The position numbers and the translations under genes are program-made. The notes under the pieces were generated by a model. It saw only the letters and a program-made list of their open reading frames with translations, ran no database searches and was not told the DNA's origin. Source: Fredericiella sp963839515 (GTDB lineage Bacteria > Chloroflexota > Anaerolineae > Caldilineales > Caldilineaceae). Taken from it: a stretch of 64,000 nucleotides of DNA. The DNA lies in contig CAWIVN010000004.1 in assembly GCA_963839515.1 (NCBI GenBank), forward strand, positions 1 to 64,000, written 5' to 3'. Shown piece by piece: positions 62,118-64,000 of the stretch; the stretch's first letter is position 1; every line of letters begins with the position of its first letter.

Positions 62118-64000
62118 ATGTCTGCATTACAACATCATCCAAAATCAAATAGTGTTCAGCCGAGTGTGCACGCTGGGGTGCACCGGCAGCCGTGGCTGCT
62201 TATGGGCTTGCTTCTCACGTTTATGCTGCTGGCGGGAGGCTGTACTGTGCAGCCGATCCTTGCCGGTGAGCGTCCCAACATGCCGGTGCCGGTGGGCGAC
62301 GAGCAAGTGATTGCGATCGCGCCGAGTACTGCCCCACAAGGAACAAACGTGGCCATCGCCGGCGCCGGCTGGAACGCCAACGAGGTAGTCTATGTCAACC
62401 TCGAAGGTGTTTTGGACGGCGTGGATCTGGAAGCTACGCTGGTGATGACTTCCACCGATGCCGAGGGACGTTTCGAAACCGAGTTTATCGTGCCGCTGGA
62501 CATTTTCTGGCAAGGTGCGACGAATGTGCAGGTCGCAGCCTACTCACTGGACAAGGTGCGCAGCGCCTCGACGCAGTTTACTTTTAGCACGGGCACGGTG
62601 ACGCCTACCATGCCCGTCACGCCGACCGTCACCGGCACGGCTACGCCGGCAGCCACCCCGACAGCCCAAGCCACGCCCGTCCCACTGCCCACGCAGGCAC
62701 CTGGGGACAACACCGCGCGCGTGATGAGTGCGGCTCTGAATATGCGCATGGGGCCAGGCACCAACTACCCGATTGTGCGCTCTTTGCCCAATGGCACAAT
62801 CCTGCTGGTATTAGGCCAAGATTACTCGGGTGGCTGGCTGTATGTGAGGACGATGGACCTGCAACTGGGGTGGGTCGCCCGTGCCTTTACCAACTTCACC
62901 GGGCGGGCGCCGATCATCAGCGCGCCGCCGACTCCAATTGTGCCGCCTACCACGCCGACCGCCACGCCCACTGCCATTCCGACCTCTATACCGCCGGGCG
63001 GCAGCTGGTTGGGCGAGTATTATGCCAATCCTTCCTTGGCCGGCTACCCCACGATCGTGCGCCAGGACGCGGCGGTGGACTTCAACTGGGGATACGGCTC
63101 GCCAGCTCCCGGCATCCCTGTCGACAACTTCTCGGTGCGTTGGACGCGCTCGCTGTGGTACGACGAAGGCACCTATCGCTTCTATGCCAACGCCGACGAC
63201 GGCGTGCGCGTGTGGGTAGATGGCCGGCTGGTGATCGATCAGTGGCACAGCTGGCGGCCTGAAACCTACAGCGGCGAAATCTGGCTCGGCGCGGGCTACC
63301 ACCAGGTGGTCGTCGACTACTATGAAGAGGCCGGCCTGGCGTTTATCTCCGTGTGGTGGGAGCGGATCAACCCGGACTACTTCCCGGACTGGAAGGGCGA
63401 GTATTTCTCGAACCGCCATCTGGACGGCAACCCGACCTACGTACGCAACGACGACGATATCGACTTCAATTGGGGCACCGGTTCTCCGGCTCCTGGCATA
63501 TCCAACGAGAACTATTCGGTGCGTTGGACGCAGGAGATTGATTTCAAGAGCGGCACCTACCGGCTCAATGCCCGCTCCGACGACGGAATCCGCGTCTATG
63601 TTGACGGCGACCGCGTGATCGATGAGTGGCGCAATCAGACCTATGGGCCGACCTACTCGTACGAACTCCACTTAAGCGGTGATCATGACCTGAAGGTAGA
63701 GTACTACCAGGCCTACGGCGGCGCCCGTGTTCGCTTCTGGTGGGACCGCATCAGCACTACCCCGACGCCCACACCGACGCTCACGCCCACACCGACGCCG
63801 ACACAGCCCGCAGCGGTTAATCCCTATGCCGACGCCAATCCTTCGTCCGGCCCCGCGGGCACGGCGGTAACCGTGAGCTTTGGCAACTTCCCGGCCAACA
63901 CGCGGATTGACCTCTACATCGGAGGCTTCGTCAGCGCAGCTAGTGCCGAGGCGGCCAATACCCAGAGCTACGCAAGCACGTCCAGTGATCGCTTCGGTCG
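62118..64000 (+). CDS. Lipoprotein with SH3 and PA14 domains (partial, runs off the edge)
   Basis: The open frame continues through the right edge for at least 627 codons. It has a lipoprotein signal (WLLMGLLLTFMLLAGGC) and an Ig-like domain (APSTAPQGTNVAIAGAGWNA). A Thr/Pro linker leads to an SH3b domain (AALNMRMGPGTNYPIVRSLP) and another Pro-rich linker. Two PA14-type domains follow, each with GEYY/F.N, VDFNWG.GSPAPGI, FSVRWT, YRFYANADDGVRVWVDG and a W.RI close. A further Thr/Pro linker opens a copy of the first Ig-like domain (ANPSSGPAGTAVTVSFGNFP). PA14 domains bind carbohydrate, so surface attachment is likely. Confidence 0.88.
   Translation, partial: MSALQHHPKSNSVQPSVHAGVHRQPWLLMGLLLTFMLLAGGCTVQPILAGERPNMPVPVGDEQVIAIAPSTAPQGTNVAIAGAGWNANEVVYVNLEGVLDGVDLEATLVMTSTDAEGRFETEFIVPLDIFWQGATNVQVAAYSLDKVRSASTQFTFSTGTVTPTMPVTPTVTGTATPAATPTAQATPVPLPTQAPGDNTARVMSAALNMRMGPGTNYPIVRSLPNGTILLVLGQDYSGGWLYVRTMDLQLGWVARAFTNFTGRAPIISAPPTPIVPPTTPTATPTAIPTSIPPGGSWLGEYYANPSLAGYPTIVRQDAAVDFNWGYGSPAPGIPVDNFSVRWTRSLWYDEGTYRFYANADDGVRVWVDGRLVIDQWHSWRPETYSGEIWLGAGYHQVVVDYYEEAGLAFISVWWERINPDYFPDWKGEYFSNRHLDGNPTYVRNDDDIDFNWGTGSPAPGISNENYSVRWTQEIDFKSGTYRLNARSDDGIRVYVDGDRVIDEWRNQTYGPTYSYELHLSGDHDLKVEYYQAYGGARVRFWWDRISTTPTPTPTLTPTPTPTQPAAVNPYADANPSSGPAGTAVTVSFGNFPANTRIDLYIGGFVSAASAEAANTQSYASTSSDRFG

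Overview
The window looks like chromosome of a high-GC, filamentous-type bacterium of the phylum Chloroflexota (Caldilinea/Anaerolineae-like). This is inferred from gene content: a TIGR03960-type B12/radical-SAM protein, a CarH/LitR photoreceptor next to carotenoid genes, a SARP/NB-ARC regulator, very large secreted beta-propeller and beta-helix proteins ending in an (I/V)(F/Y)(M/L)P..(R) tail, and PA14/SH3 lipoproteins. No rRNA or convincing tRNA gene was seen.

Region 1 (1-12,374) is the most unusual part: the right-hand portion of a decaying CRISPR-associated transposon. In order it carries an XRE regulator (minus strand), a Mu/TnsB-type DDE transposase gene broken by an IS5-family insertion and frameshifts, a TnsC/MuB-type AAA ATPase (frameshifted), a second Mu-C-terminal-domain-like ORF, then cas6, a cas8-like large-subunit gene, cas7 and cas5. 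No cas1, cas2, cas3 or recognisable tniQ or tnsA is visible. A tiny CRISPR array follows, whose last spacer is a homing spacer, then the remains of a DISARM drmC-like phospholipase-D gene, a second copy of the homing spacer with atypical repeats, and a transposon end with five direct TnsB-type sites at about 21-bp spacing, ending in ...TCTACA at 12,374. The homing spacers match the 3' end of the adjacent helicase-like gene (12,370-14,613). Every mismatch falls on a codon third position, the protospacer lies 43 bp from the transposon end, and the transposon terminus supplies the gene's stop codon.

Region 2 (12.4-23.3 kb) holds the attachment-site gene, a class V aminotransferase, a chloramphenicol-phosphotransferase-like kinase, and a minus-strand operon of cytochrome P450, ABC ATPase, two ABC-2 permeases and a small secreted Cys-rich peptide. 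A serine beta-lactamase-like hydrolase and an SH3 protein follow. Region 3 (23.4-31.7 kb) is a light-response/carotenoid cluster: litR (carH), TIGR01777 epimerase, SRPBCC protein, CrtI-like desaturase, lactate dehydrogenase and photolyase on the minus strand, with crtB divergent. Region 4 (31.8-43 kb) has a broken SARP regulator, hypB and a hypA lacking its zinc ribbon, an M16 lipoprotease, endonuclease III with a duplicated C-terminal tail, and an EAD1 protein paired with a TPR membrane protein. Region 5 (43-54.5 kb) has an IS3 element, a serine-recombinase remnant, two giant secreted proteins and a double-cupredoxin lipoprotein. Region 6 (55-64 kb) has a GxxExxY nuclease-fold gene set inside an interspersed repeat family, the radical-SAM protein, a vanadium haloperoxidase-like enzyme, a hydantoinase, mannose-6-phosphate isomerase, and a PA14 lipoprotein running off the right edge.

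The same interspersed repeat (core GTCTGAACCTTGATT) recurs at gene 3' ends across the window and encodes the last residues Ser-Glu-Pro-stop of three unrelated genes. All identities are from reading translated sequence and motif recall; no database search was run.
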